64,000 bases of DNA from Prorocentrum cordatum (GCA_963575745.1 CAUYUJ010019919.1:1-64000); one strand, 5' to 3'; positions 50,553 to 61,565 are shown, counted from the stretch's first letter. Numbers and translations are program-made. The notes: generated by a model from the sequence alone, not told the origin.

Positions 50553-50764
50553 CTCGACCTTCGAGCCCTACCCAGGGACCGGTGTTCCGTTCCCGTTTGC
50601 GCAGCTGCGGCAGAGCAGAGGCGTGGCTCCCAGAGTCCGTGAGATGGAGAAGCAGCTCGGGTAGAGTTGTTCGTCGAGCCCGTTGTTCAGTTTTGTAACT
50701 CCCCTTTAGCGCTAACGGGCGTTACCAGGGCGGAAGCGGGGGGAGGGAACCCGTTAACGTCACG

Positions 50765-50832
50765 ATTTGCGCTGGCGCCGTCGGGAATTGAGGCGCTCTC
50801 AGCCATTCCCAGACGGCGCCGCCGCGAGTCGC
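50765..50832. repeat. Small foldback
   Basis: GGCGCCGTCGGGAATTG and CATTCCCAGACGGCGCC are inverted arms with a loop of about 12 bp. Confidence 0.6.
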
Positions 50833-51059
50833 GGCGTTGTCGCGAATAGGCAGACAAAAACGAGCCCGAGAGGTTTAGAGTGGTGTGGGTCTGTCAGAGG
50901 CAGCTTTTTATGTTGAGCCGTTATCGAAAGCGCCTACGGCAAATCACCGCCGCCCCCTGCCTTTTTGGAAACGCCTACGTGGCCGAACGTTGTGGCCAGA
51001 GGCCTGCCAAGCTATCGGACCATGTGTTCCTCGAATCGGTTTGGAAGCGTTCGCGGAAC

Positions 51060-53215
51060 ACGGTGGGCGAGGCTGGGCCGGCTTGGGCCTTTCTTGGGGT
51101 GCTCCAGGGCCGTCGTGGAGGCCATCTTGAGCGTCTTGGAGGCCTCTTGGGCCGTCTTGGGGGCCTCTTGGGGCCGCCTTGGGAGCCTGTTGGGCTGTTC
51201 TGAAGCCATACAGGAAACCTCTTGGGCGATCTTTGGGGGCTCTTGGGCCGTCTCGGGCCGTCGGAAGGCCGAAAAAAGCAAATGCCACAATCCTTCAAAA
51301 ACCTATGGGAAATCAATGATTTTGGCCTCTTCGAGCCCTCCTGGGGGCCCTCTTGGAGGCCTCTTGGGTCATCTTAGGGCCATCTTCGGCCGTCTTGGTG
51401 GGCTCCCGGCCCGCCTGATGCCGTCGGAAGCCGTTTGGGGGGCCTCTCTGGGCCGACTTGGGGCCTTCTTGGAATGCTCCAGGGCCGTCTTGGAGGCCAT
51501 CTTGGGCGTCTTAAAGGCCGCCTGGGCCGTCTTGGGGGCCTCTTGGGGCCTTCCTGGGGGCCTCTTTGGCCGTTCTGGGGCCATCTTCTCTTGGGCGATC
51601 TTGGGGCTATCTTTGGGGCCGTCTCAGGCCGTCGGAAGGCCGAAAAGAAGCAAATGCCACAATCCTTTAAAAACCTTAACCTTAGGGAAATCAATGATTT
51701 TGGCCTCTTCGAGCCCTCCTGGGGGCCCTCTTGGAGGCCTCTTGGGCCGTCTAGGGCTAGCCTAGAGCCAACTTGGGCCATCTTCGTGGGCTCCTGGCCC
51801 GTATGATGCCGTCGGAAGCCGTTTGGGGGGCCTCTTTGGGCCGACTTGGGGCCTTCTTGGGGTGCTCCAGGGCCGTCTTAGAGGCCATCTTGGGCGTCTT
51901 GGAGGCCTCTTGGCCCTTCTTGGGGCCGTCTTGGGGGCCTCTTGGGCCCCTCTTGGGCCCCTCTTGGGCCGTCATGGCGCCATCTTGGAGGCCTCGTGGG
52001 CGATCTTGGGGCGGTCTTGGGGGCCTGTTGGGCAGAAGAAATGCCGAAATCATTCAAAAACCTTTGAAAAATCAAAGATTTTGGCATCGTCAGGGCCTCC
52101 TGGAGGACCTCTTGGAGGCCTCTTGGGCCGTCTTGGAGGCCTCCTGGGGTCCTCTTAGGCTGTCTTGGGCCATCTTGAGGCTATCTTAGGCCGTCTTGGG
52201 TGCATCTTGGGCCGTCTCAGAGGCGTATTGAGGCCATCTTAGCCGTCTTGGAGGCCGTCCTGGCCGTCTTGGAGGCATCTTGGAGGCCATCTTGGGCCAT
52301 CTTGAGCGAAGAAGCCGACGAGATGGGCACCCTGACGGGACGCGCCGGAGCCCCAGGGGGAGTTCTTTTGGACAAAAACCAAAACCAAAACCGATAGGAT
52401 TCGGCACGCCAGGCACCCCTGCGATGAATCAACAGGGGGCGGCGGATTCAGCTGCCTTCGGCGAATCCCGCCACTGTGCCTGGGCTGTGGGTGTGAAGCT
52501 TCTGGGATGTTCGTTGGATCCTCCTGGGAGGCCTCCTGGCGCCTCTGGAGTCCGTTTCGAGGCCTCCTGGGGGCCGTTTTGTGACCTCTTGGGGCCTCTT
52601 TTGGGCCTCTTGGGGGCCTCTTGGGAGCCCCTTGAGGCCTTTTGGGGGCCTCTTGGGGGCCTCTTGGGGGCCTCTTGGGGTCTCTTTTGGGCCTCTTGGG
52701 GGCCTCTTGAGGCCTTTGGGGGGCCTCTTTCGGAGCTTCTCGGCGCCTCCTGGGCGCCTCTTGGAGCCTGCAGGGGGGCAGAAGACTCGGATTTTCGGTG
52801 CGGGTGCCCTCTCTTGGGCCCCTTTGGAGGCCGTTTTGGGGCCCTCTTGGGCCCTCTTGGGCGCCTCTCGGGCCGTCTTGGGACGGACGCTCTTAGGTCG
52901 TCTTGGGACCCTCTTGGAGGCCTCTTGGGCCGTTTTGGGCTAGTCTTGGGGGCCTTTTGGGCCGTCTGGGAGCATCGGGAATCTAAAACAGCGAGAACGC
53001 TTCAAACACTTACAGTAAGTCAGTGCTGTCTGCCTCCGGGGACCCTCTTGGGAGGCCCCTTGGAGGTTTCTGGGGGCGTCCTGGAGGCCTCTTGAGTCAT
53101 CTTGAGACCTCCTTGGGCGTCTTCGAGCGATCGTTCAGCGACTCGGGACCCTCTTGGACCGTCTTGGGGGCCTCCTGGGCCGTCATGGAAGCCTTGGAGA
53201 GCCCCAGGGAGGCGC
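51060..53215. repeat. Degenerate 12-bp minisatellite with higher-order repeats
   Basis: Basic unit near GGCCTCTTGGGG/GGCCGTCTTGGG over 2.1 kb. A higher-order unit of about 372-387 bp is visible in the first kilobase: the spacer GCAAATGCCACAATCC occurs at 51278 and 51650 and a variant at 52037. Frames read as LGRLGGLLG-type repeats because the unit is four codons. Confidence 0.92.
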
Positions 53216-53499
53216 CATGGCCGTCCAGAACCCCCCGGGAGTAATTAGGGGTGGTGCAGTCACCTGGGCGTGAGGGGAGGATTGGGGGTCCTTGAGATGA
53301 CTACAGAAACCCTGCCAGGCATCCCTTGGCATTCTTCCACGCCTCAACGTGCCGCAGGCACGGTGGCGGATGACGGGAAGCGCCTCCGGCGTGCACCGTT
53401 GGTTTTGGAGCTTAATTTTTCTTGTTCGCCCTGGGGCCTGGTAATGGCCCGAGGAGGCCGAAAACGGCCGAGGCGCGAGTGGGCTTGGGCCGTCGAGGT

Positions 53500-53600
53500 C
53501 GTCATGCAGAGTCGTCGTCGTTGTCGTCGAGGCCGTCGTCGTCGTCGTCGTCGAGTGGAGATCGTCGTCGTGGAGGTGGAGGTGGTCGTCATCGTCTTCC
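53500..53600. repeat. (GTC)n array
   Basis: Short GTC/GTG run. Surrounding 53220-53660 has no gene recognised. Confidence 0.85.
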
Positions 53601-53663
53601 GCAAACTGCGCAACATCAGCCCCTGGGCTCCTACCATGCTCAATCCTGGCCCAACAGTTTCCG

Positions 53664-53685
53664 TCTGTAGCAATTTTGGCTCAAG
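53664..53685 (+). other. Decayed spliced-leader relic
   Basis: TGTAGCAATTTTGGCTCAAG with its two preceding bases matches the 22-nt dinoflagellate leader at 20 of 22 positions (changes at positions 3 and 9). It is followed by CCGCTTCCG, not a GT donor, so it marks the 5' end of an old retroposed mRNA rather than an SL RNA gene. Confidence 0.8.
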
Positions 53686-53925
53686 CCGCTTCCGCTCGAG
53701 CCACCTTCGTTCGGAGCGAGTCTCGGTTCTGTGCAAGTGTTCAGGCCTAGGCTATGCGCGATGGGGCGGAGTGTGCGGCCTTCCTTCCGCCGTGCAGTCA
53801 AGAGCTCTCTGTCCAGCGCAGATACCGCTAGTATTCATTGAGCTTCGTTTGAAGTCACCGCTACCTCAGAGTCTGCTGGTCGCAGACTCGTTTAGCCCTG
53901 GAGAGTTCGGAACGAAATTATAGAC
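53686..53925 (+). pseudogene. Possible retroposed mRNA body behind the SL relic
   Basis: The 240 bp downstream of the relic are low-repeat. The first ATG of note, 53761, reads MGRSVRPSFRRAVKSSLSS and stops at 53839-53841 (TGA). The peptide is basic and Ser-rich at its start, which might suit a targeting peptide, but I do not recognise it. No intron signals are evident. Confidence 0.35.
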
Positions 53926-54094
53926 GCTTCGCGTATCCCCTGCAGCCCATCCAGAAACGATGTCCAGGCGAGTTGAGGTGATCAGGGAAGTGCGGGAGCA
54001 AAGAGGTGGACGGCCAAACCGTGCGAAGGAGGGTGGAGGAGCAGGAGGAGGCTGGATGGATGGATGAGGGAGTGAGGAGAGGCAAGATGAATAG

Positions 54095-54206
54095 GATGAC
54101 TATGACTATGATGCTGATGATGATGCTGATATGATGATGATGATGATGATGATGATGGTGATGATGCTGATGATGATGGTGCTGCTGCTGCTGATGATGA
54201 TGCTGC

Positions 54207-54255
<49 letters not shown>

Positions 54256-54265
54256 ATGATGCTGC

Positions 54266-54324
<59 letters not shown>

Positions 54325-54430
54325 CTGATGATGATGAGTAGGAGGAGGAGGAGGAGGAGGAGGAGGGGGAGCAGGAGGACGAGGAGGGGGAAGAGAAGGA
54401 GTAGGAGGAGGAAGGAGGAGCAGGAGGAGG
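54095..54430. repeat. (GAT/GCT)n then (GAG)n arrays
   Basis: GAT with a pure TGC patch at 54180-54235, then GAT to 54330 and GAG/GGA to 54430. Confidence 0.95.
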
Positions 54431-54449
54431 AGGGCAAGCAATAGGGCCA

Positions 54450-55110
54450 GAGGTCTCTTGGATGCCTCTTGGAGCCTTTTGGGATATCTCTGATACCTCT
54501 TGGGCGCTTCTTAGAGGCCGCTTCGGACGTCTTGGGGGTATCTTGGCGGTCCTGGGGGGCTCTTGGGCGTCTTGGGTGCCTCGGGGGGTCTCTTGGGGCC
54601 GCTTGGGGTCCTCTTGGGGGCCTCCTGGGGGCCTGTTGGGGCCATATTGTCTTGGGGCCTCTTGGACGCCTCTTGGGGTCATCTTGGAGGACATCGATCA
54701 AAGAAGGGGGGGTCCTTAATTAGGGTTGTCCCTCTGGAGCGTTTAACATCGCCTCTTGGGGCGCTCTTGGATCTCTCTTGGGCGCTCTTCGGGCCGTCTT
54801 AAGGCTCTCTTGGGCCCCTCTTGGAGCCCTCTTGGGCCATCTTGGAGCCATCTTGAGGCCTCGGAAGGCTATCGGAAGCGAACGTGCACAGAAAGCATTG
54901 GTTGTCCACAGGTGTTTGAAGGATTTTGGCCTCTTGGTGGCCTCCTTGGACGTCTCGGAGGCCTCTTGGAGCCGTCTTGGAGCGTTCTTGGGGCTTCTTG
55001 GAGGGTTTGGGGAGCCATCTTGAGGCATCTTGGGCTATCTTCAGCCATCTTGGAGGTCATCTTGGGTTCTCGGAGGCCCTCTTGGCGCCATCTTGGGCGA
55101 AATAATTCCC
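54450..55110. repeat. 12-bp minisatellite, second locus
   Basis: GGCCTCTTGGGG/GCCTCTTGGACG units as at 51060. It includes the GGTGTTTGAAGGATTTTGGC spacer (54911) that corresponds to the CTTCAAAAACC spacer of the first locus. Confidence 0.9.
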
Positions 55111-55302
55111 TCTGACACCTCGCGGGGCGGCCCGTCCAGGTCCAGGGGAGGGGGTAGGGGGAGGGGTCAAGACGCCCTCCCCGCCCGCAAGCCGTCTCGC
55201 TCACTCTCACCCGCCCTCCCAACACATACGTAGCACCCGAGCCTGGCCCGAGCCGCAGCATATGCAGCAGTCGTTTTTGGATGGCCAGCTACTGGGGGCC
55301 AA

Positions 55303-55324
55303 TCCGCCGCCGCCGCCGCCTCAT

Positions 55325-55355
<31 letters not shown>

Positions 55356-55489
55356 GCCGCCGCCGCCGCCGCCGCGCCGCCGCCGCCGCCGCCGCTGCCG
55401 CTGCCCGCCGCCGCCGCCGCCGCCCCCGCTGCCAAATCGCCGCCGCCGCAGCCGCTGCCGCCGCAGTCGCTGCCGTCACCGCTGCCGCC

Positions 55490-55531
<42 letters not shown>

Positions 55532-55663
55532 CGCCGCCGCCGCCCCCGCTGCCCGCCGCCGCCGCCGCCCGCCGCTGCCCGCCGCCGCCTGCCCGCCGCC
55601 GCCCGCCGCCGCTGCCAAACCGCCGCCGCCGCAGCCGCTGCCGCCGCAGTCGCTGCCGCCACC

Positions 55664-55694
<31 letters not shown>

Positions 55695-55792
55695 CCGCCG
55701 CCGCCGCTGCCGGCCCCCGCTGCCGCCACTTCCGCAGCCGCCGGAGCCGCTGCCCCCGCCGCAGCCGCCGCAGCCGCCGCCGCCGCCGCCAA
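55303..55792. repeat. (GCC)n array
   Basis: Nearly 500 bp of GCC/CGC triplets with CTG and CAG variants, in three similar blocks (GCCGCAGTCGCTGCCG at 55460 and 55644). Poly-Ala/Pro/Arg frames are artefacts. Confidence 0.95.
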
Positions 55793-55794
55793 GT

Positions 55795-55960
55795 GTACTT
55801 TGTTTTGTTATTTGACAGGGATGGTGGGGGGAGGCCGCATCGGGTTCGCTGCGCATGCTCCGAATTTGGAGACAGGGTGTGTTTTGTATTGTTTTGTACA
55901 AGGGATGGTAGGGCCAGAGTGTGTTCTGTATTGTTTTTACCAAGGGATGGTGGGGGGGGG
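55795..55960. repeat. TTGTATTGTTTT...GGGATGGT repeats
   Basis: Three diverged copies of a block ending AAGGGATGGT (or ACAGGGATGGT), about 45-85 bp apart. 55960-56440 after it shows no gene I can recognise. Confidence 0.6.
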
Positions 55961-56445
55961 GCCCTCATGGACTTGGGTTGGTTTCCAGTCGCCTGGGGGA
56001 GGGGGTGTATATTAATAGGGAACAGTGATAAACCCCTCCCCGACGGGGAAGAAAGGGGGTGGAAGAAGAAACTGCGCCAAGAGGGCTGGTGGGAGTCATG
56101 GGGGAGCGGTGGCGCGACAGGTTGGTACAGAACGGGCTGCATTATTGCAATGTGGTGAACAAAGTGTGCAGATCCAGGGTATGTATAGCAGGTACACGAG
56201 CTACGAGGGTATTCAGCGGAGGGAACTCTACCTCAACGCAGCAGCTATGGCAACGAAGAAGGTGTTGCGGCTCGGCTTTAAAATGATGATCAGGTTTTAT
56301 TTCCCCCTCTGCGGCCTTCCGAATCCCATGGGGAGAGCCTGTCAGTTGGGCGACGGGGGCATGGTCCAGAATCAATGACCCGATCGATTGATCGCATTCC
56401 GAGATTGCATGTTTATGTGCGTGGCAATGTGCGCTTCATGCCATT

Positions 56446-56826
56446 GTGTTTGAACATTGTTCTGCAGAATTGCTCTGCTGCATTTCTCAGATGCCACAGT
56501 TATTCGAAGTGCACACAATCACGGGTGGATGCTATGTGTCTGCGAGGAGGAAGGTGTCGAGATCAATTTCGAGAAACCGTTCCCGTTTCCATGCTTATTT
56601 TTCAGCAGAGGGGCTGCGACACGCTGTGAATCGGTGTCCATGTGGCGGTATACCTTTAGTTGACCGGTCTCATGGATGTGTTGGAGGCGGCTCAAATAGC
56701 TTATCCTTCGACAGAGTCGACCCTTGTGGCGCGTACAGCCTCGAAAACGTACGAGTCACTGCTCGGTCAGTAAACTCGCTGAAAGGTCATCTGTGCATGG
56801 CTGATCTGTATAGGCTGCTGCATTGA
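56446..56826 (+). CDS. HNH-nuclease-like protein fragment or terminal exon
   Basis: The frame ends at TGA 56824-56826. Its last 80 residues read RCPCGGIPLVDRSHG, then SLSFDRVDPCGAYSLENVRV and ARSVNSLKG. The order Cys-x-Cys-G-x-PL, S-x-DR-x-D, a Gly/Ala-Tyr-x-x-x-Asn-Val turn and a final Asn resembles small HNH-type nucleases in which the SLDRID motif stands for the first His. The upstream SARRKVSRSISRNRS fits the basic helix before the fold. There is no ATG at the frame limit; a pyrimidine tract and AG (TTATTTTTCAG, about 56592-56602) could be a splice acceptor making this a last exon. Function, if any, is unknown; mobile-DNA association is an inference. Confidence 0.5.
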   Translation: MFEHCSAELLCCISQMPQLFEVHTITGGCYVSARRKVSRSISRNRSRFHAYFSAEGLRHAVNRCPCGGIPLVDRSHGCVGGGSNSLSFDRVDPCGAYSLENVRVTARSVNSLKGHLCMADLYRLLH

Positions 56827-57284
56827 CTTCGTCAGCACAAAATAGCATCACGAATCGCATCTGATTCCTTGCATGCGCAGACCTGGAGGACCGGCGGGTG
56901 GTAGTGGACATCAGGCCCGGAGCCAGGTCTCCCTGGACTTCATGGCCCGTCATGTTTGTGTTTTTATTTCGCTGGCGCCATTCCAACATACAGTCGGGGC
57001 CCTGAAGAAGGAACCCTTTTCGTTGTGGAGGGGCTCCGCGTTCCTTAACTGTTTCGCAGCTTGCCTCAGGTTTTCCTTATGTTTTCGATCGGACATCGAA
57101 GTTGAACTTATGGAAAAAAGGGGCCTCGTTCCTTATCCGTAAGGGCTTCGCCCCCTGCCGCCGGCCCCCTCTCTCGGAGAATGGGCCATGGAAGAGCTAA
57201 GTCATGAGGCTTTGGCGCTGTCGTGCAGCAGTATCGGAACTTCATGCGAGGCCGATTCGCAATCGGCAAAACCAACTGATCACA

Positions 57285-57410
57285 AGAGGGGTTACCACAC
57301 AGGGCGATTGGTAAGACGTGTATGGTTTACGAGCTTGGTTACCACACCTTGGGATTAAAGGGCCGAGGGAGTACTCGCAGTTTGGGTTACCACGCCTTGC
57401 GATGGATGTG
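57285..57410. repeat. GGTTACCACAC repeats
   Basis: Three copies of GGTTACCACACCTTGGGAT-like blocks at about 57291, 57339 and 57384, leading into the 73-bp array. Region 56830-57284 before it has no recognisable gene. Confidence 0.65.
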
Positions 57411-57411
57411 C

Positions 57412-58026
57412 GTGAGGGGTGGCACCGAATTTCAGAAATGTGGCAAATCCCCTGTGTTTTTGGACCCTGACCCCGCGGATCTGCGTGAGGGGTGGCACCG
57501 AATTTCAGAAATGTGGCAAATCCCATGTGTTTTTGGACCCTGACCCCGCGGATCTGCGTGAGGGGTGGCACCGAATTTCAGAAATGTGGCAAATCCCATG
57601 TGTTTTTGGACCCTGACCCCGCGGATCTGCGTGAGGGGTGGCACCGAATTTCAGAAATGTGGCAAATCCCATGTGTTTTTGGACCCTGACCCCGCGGATC
57701 TGCGTGAGGGGTGGCACCGAAGAAATGTTCAGAAATGTGGCAAATCCCACCGAATTTCAGTGTTTGTGTTTTTGGACCCTGACCCCGCGGATCTGCGTGA
57801 GGGGTGGCACCGAATTTCAGAAATGTGGCAAATCCCATGTGTTTTTGGACCCTGACCCCGCGGATCTGCGTGAGGGGTGGCACCGAATTTCAGAAATGTG
57901 GCAAATCCCATGTGTTTTTGGACCCTGACCCCGCGGATCTGCGTGAGGGGTGGCACCGAATTTCAGAAATGTGGCAAATCCCATGTGTTTTTGGACCCTG
58001 ACCCCGCGGATCTGCGTGAGGGGTGT
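57412..58026. repeat. 73-bp tandem array, about eight copies
   Basis: Unit GATCTGCGTGAGGGGTGGCA...CCCTGACCCCGCG, nearly identical between copies, with periods of exactly 73 bp except around 57720-57770, where a copy carries an extra rearranged piece of the same unit (AGAAATGTTCAGAAATGTGG and CACCGAATTTCAGTG). Since 73 is not a multiple of three, the successive open frames are not one protein. No spacers, so not a CRISPR. Confidence 0.95.
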
Positions 58027-58885
58027 CGATTTCGAGCCCCCCCAGCAATTCAGACAACGCGCCCAGGGGACGCTGGAAAATCCTGTTTGGGCCTCCCCCC
58101 CCCTCGCGCGGTCAATCAACTAGTTACAGTAACCAGCAAGAAGCAGAACTGTAACACTGGAAACTACAAGCTACAACTGGTACTGGAAACTGCGAACCCG
58201 TGCCTACAGCCTGGTGGCCCCACAAGGGGGCCAGCGGATTTTGGGTTCCTTAGGTCAAGGCCCCGACTGTACTATACTATGTGTGCGTCGCCCCCCCAGG
58301 GGCGACGCGCGCACCGAGAAACTTTCTGGTATGTGCGTCGTGGCGGGCGCTTTCTGGCTGTAGCGCCCCGGCAACGATATACTGCAATATGGTGATTTTA
58401 GAGGTCTGGGTCGGACACGCGCCTCCGAGGAGGATACCTGGTAGTATTCGCATGTCCTTCTGCGCCCCATTTCAGTAGCGCCCTGGCCCCCCCCCCTCGT
58501 CCGCGCACGTGCCTCGGGCCATGATGTGGGACCTGCCCTCTTGGACGCCCGCCTCTCGGACGCCGCCGCCCGAGCCGCGTCCAAGAGAGGCGACCAGCAC
58601 CCCCAGAAACGCCCAAGTAACCTTCGAGACGACGAGGGCAACGTCGTCGACCCTGGGATCCGACGTCGCGAGGAAAGTTACAACCTCGCGGGAACGCACG
58701 ACGGGAGCCCCAGACCCCCAACGTGTTGCGGTGCTCCCCGAGCTGGCTCCTTCCGTGAGGGCCCATGTGTGGGCCCGAGGCAGGGCGAGCACGGCACAGT
58801 GCGAAACAGAGGAGACGGAGGCCGCTCTTCGTCAGACTCTGGCACGTTGATTGCGAAGGCCTTTCGGCCGATGCCGCCGACCCTG
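58027..58885. other. GC-rich sequence, no gene recognised
   Basis: Includes short ACTGGAAACT repeats at 58155-58195 and a GCGTCGCCCCCC/GGGGCGACGC hairpin at 58287-58313 whose flanks recur at 60245-60290. Confidence 0.4.
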
Positions 58886-59032
58886 AAGGGGGACGATGAA
58901 CGACGACGACGATGACGACGACGACGGCGACGGCGATCGCGAGTCCTTGTTGGGGCCTTCCCGGGCCCTCTTGGGCTGTCCGGGGGGGCCTCTGGGCCGT
59001 CTCGGGGCCTTCCCGGGCCCTGGCAGGTTTGT

Positions 59033-59225
59033 TTGCATGGAGGGGGGAGGAGGTTCGGACGAGGCCAGGACGAGGATAAGCCTATTCCAGAGCGTTCCGG
59101 AACGCTCCCAGAGCGTTTCGGAACGCTGAGGAGGGGGGAGGAGGTTCGGACGAGGCCAGGACGACACAAGTCTATTCCAGAGCGTTCCGGAACGCTCCCA
59201 GAGCGTTTCGGAACGCTGAGGAAGG
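59033..59225. repeat. Tandem duplication (about 90 bp) with GAGCGTTCCGGAACGCTC palindromes
   Basis: GGGGGGAGGAGGTTCGGACG...GAACGCTGAGG occurs twice. Each copy contains the perfect 18-bp palindrome GAGCGTTCCGGAACGCTC (59090-59107, 59180-59197), also present at 59935-59952. A short GAC/CGA run lies just before (58890-58940). Confidence 0.88.
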
Positions 59226-59454
59226 CCATGGCGCCCGAATCCTCGTCCTAGCCTCGTCTTAGAGGTGGGGGGGAGTGGCGAGGTCCGAAAGGAAATCTGG
59301 ACTTCGCGAAAGCCAGGGCTCTAATTGCACGCCCTGACGGCCCAGCGCTGCTGGAAAAGGCGGCCGCGGGGGGTTGTGGGGGGGAAGGGCGGGTGCATGC
59401 CATGCAAGTGAACTCGCCTGCGTCTCAAATACAACGCCCTCTCACTCGGGCTCC

Positions 59455-59612
59455 AGGAGGAGGAGGAGGAGGAGGAGGAGGAGGAGGAGGAGGAGGAGGA
59501 GGAAGAGGAGGATGAGGGAGGAGGAGGAGGAAGGGGAGGAGGAGGAGGATGAGGAGGAGGAGGAGGAGGAGGAGGAGGAGGAGGAGGAGGAGGAGGAGGA
59601 GGAGGAGGAGGG
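59455..59612. repeat. (GAG)n array
   Basis: GAG/AGG with one GAT and one AAG interruption. 59613-60090 after it has no gene recognised. Confidence 0.95.
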
Positions 59613-60094
59613 CCGTTCGGGGCGATGGGGGCACCACCGGGAACGCTCTAGACGAGGCGCCGCTGCCGGAGCCCGCCCCCCCGAGGCGGGCTGGAGGATC
59701 TCCTGGGGAGCCGGCGGGCACGCGCGGAAAAAAGCCTCGGCGCCCTCGAATGTTCTCGCGCGCCGGAGAGTCGGGGCGGCTGCGAGAGTCCTGGCTGCGC
59801 GGTGCCCGCCAGGTGCCCGAGAGTTCGGTGGCAGTAAAACGACGCGAGGATCGGGACAAAATCGGATCGGGACAACTCGAAATCTCTGAGAAGCGGCGGG
59901 TTCGGAGGATGTATTGGGCGCCGCGGCCGCTCCAGAGCGTTCCGGAACGCTCTGAGAGCGCTCCGGAACGCTCTGGAGCGATTTATGCCGATCCTAGCCC
60001 TGTTTTATTAGGGCGGCTGCGAGTCCTTGCTGCGCGGTGCCCGCCAGATGCCCGAGTTCGGTGGCAGTGGGACTCGGGCATGCTTGCACTAGGT

Positions 60095-60248
60095 TGAAGT
60101 CGGGCGTGCCCCTCTGCAGGAGGAGTTTTTCCAAGAAGAGTCAGGAAGCAGCCTCGGGGCGGTGCTTCTGTTCTTTTGGAGCATGGCTGTATGGTTTTTG
60201 TACCTTTCATCCACACTCCGCCTGTAGGAGGACACGCCCGACCTACTA
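60095..60248. mobile_element. Inverted-repeat element family B, copy 3
   Basis: TGAAGTCGGGCGTGCCCCTC at the left and GAGGACACGCCCGACCTA at the right, around TTGGAGCATGG; same design as 22593, 22786 and 62118. Confidence 0.78.
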
Positions 60249-60424
60249 CTGTATGTGCGTCGCTGCCGCAGGGGCGGCGCACGCCGTGAAGCACCCCGTG
60301 GTGCAGACGCCGCGGCGGGCGCTTCCCGGCCCGACCGCTTGGCGCGGCGATGCGCCACCGGACTTGCGCGTGCTGGACGTTCGGGGCGGACCCGCACCCC
60401 CAACAGAAGCATGCAGTTCTGCAT

Positions 60425-60595
60425 TCTCCTCCTCCTCCTCCTCCTCCTCCTCCTCCTCCTCCTCCTCCTCCTCCTCCCCCTCCCCCTCCTCCTCCTCTTC
60501 CTCCTCCTCCTCTCCTCCTCCTCCTCCTCCTCCTCCTCCTCCTCCTCCTCCTCCTCCTCCTCCTCTTCCTCCTCCTCCCCCTCGTCCTCCTTCGA
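60425..60595. repeat. (CTC)n array
   Basis: CTC with CCC and TTC interruptions. 60600-60880 after it shows no gene. Confidence 0.95.
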
Positions 60596-60879
60596 GGCCC
60601 TCCCCGCTCCCCAGAACCCCGACGTCGTGCCTTGTTCAACACGTGCGCCCCCCAGGAACCTGGACCCCTCCTTAGGGGCCAGAAGTCTCCTCCCGAAAAT
60701 CTGGGCCAGCGTTTCTCAACCGCCCTGCCGGAAACCTGGCGGGGCTTCTTGAGCGAGGTCACCTTCTGCAGCATTAGCCAGGGAAGCTGGCGCCCAGGCT
60801 TGTTTCAGGAAGCTTCTGCTGGGAGGCTGACCCAGGTTTCTTCAGTCATTACTTTCTAACATCGCCTTTGCGGCCGTCG

Positions 60880-61118
60880 ATGGGGTCGGAGGATCGCGCC
60901 GCATCGCCGATGCATCGGCGATGCGGCTCGGTGTGGAGCCTGATATTCTCCACGCCGACGTCGCCGAGGCGTCGCCGACGCATCGCCCATGCATCGCCGA
61001 TGCATCGACGATGTGGAGGAGGAGGAGGAGGAGCAGGAGGAGGAGGAGGAGCAGGAGGAGGAGGAGGAGGAGGAGGAGGAGGCATCGGCGATGCGGCGAG
61101 ACTCCCCGACCCCATCTG
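60880..61118. mobile_element. Inverted-repeat element family A, copy 4, split by a GAG array
   Basis: Left arm ATGGGGTCGGAGGATCGCGC and right arm GCATCGGCGATGCGGCGAGA...CCCCATCT. A 65-bp (GAG)n run (61016-61082) lies inside it, right after GACGATGTGGAGGAG, so the microsatellite seems to have grown from the element's own GTGGAG. Confidence 0.85.
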
Positions 61119-61314
61119 GGAGGCTCCCTGCCGCGCCCCACGAGCCTGCACTGCAGCGCCCCCCTGCCTCGTGCTGCCCCGCGGCCTGCCTGCCCGAGGC
61201 CCGCCGGCGCCGCCCTCCGCCCAGCCCGCGGCGGCCCCGCCGGCGGCCGCGGCCGCGGCGGCCGAGCTGCGGGGCGGCACGGGCGCGGGGCCCGTGGCCG
61301 AGGCCGGGCGCCAG

Positions 61315-61354
61315 GGATCGACGACGGCGACGACGACGACGACGGCGACGACAA

Positions 61355-61386
<32 letters not shown>

Positions 61387-61406
61387 AGGACGACGACGGC
61401 GACGAC

Positions 61407-61441
<35 letters not shown>

Positions 61442-61442
61442 T
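61315..61442. repeat. (GAC/GGC)n array
   Basis: GACGAC with GGCGAC. A related short run at 61715-61755 is followed by the same GGTGTCCCTCGAT(A/G)GCCTT sequence as at 61440, so this is a duplicated segment split by the family D copy. Confidence 0.88.
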
Positions 61443-61565
61443 GTCCCTCGATGGCCTTCGGTGGCCGTCGGCGGCCTCTGGTGGTCGCTGGCGCGGGGCC
61501 AGTGGCCGAGGCCGGGCGCCAGGGATCGACGACGACGACGACGGCGACGACTCAGGAGGGAAGCA

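Noticed and set aside
51060-53215. A repeat protein of LGRLGGLLG type
   Set aside because: No stable start, several frames are open at once, the units are degenerate at all codon positions, and the unit is four codons long by chance.
55262-56158. Ala/Pro/Arg-rich protein over the GCC array
   Set aside because: Pure trinucleotide artefact. The non-repeat part downstream has no recognisable domain.
57419-58001. Chain of overlapping 65-96-codon frames with MAPNFRNVANPMCFW-type repeats
   Set aside because: The 73-bp unit is not a multiple of three, so the frames restart every copy by geometry, not by coding.
57412-58026. CRISPR-like array
   Set aside because: Units are contiguous without unique spacers, and the genome is eukaryotic.
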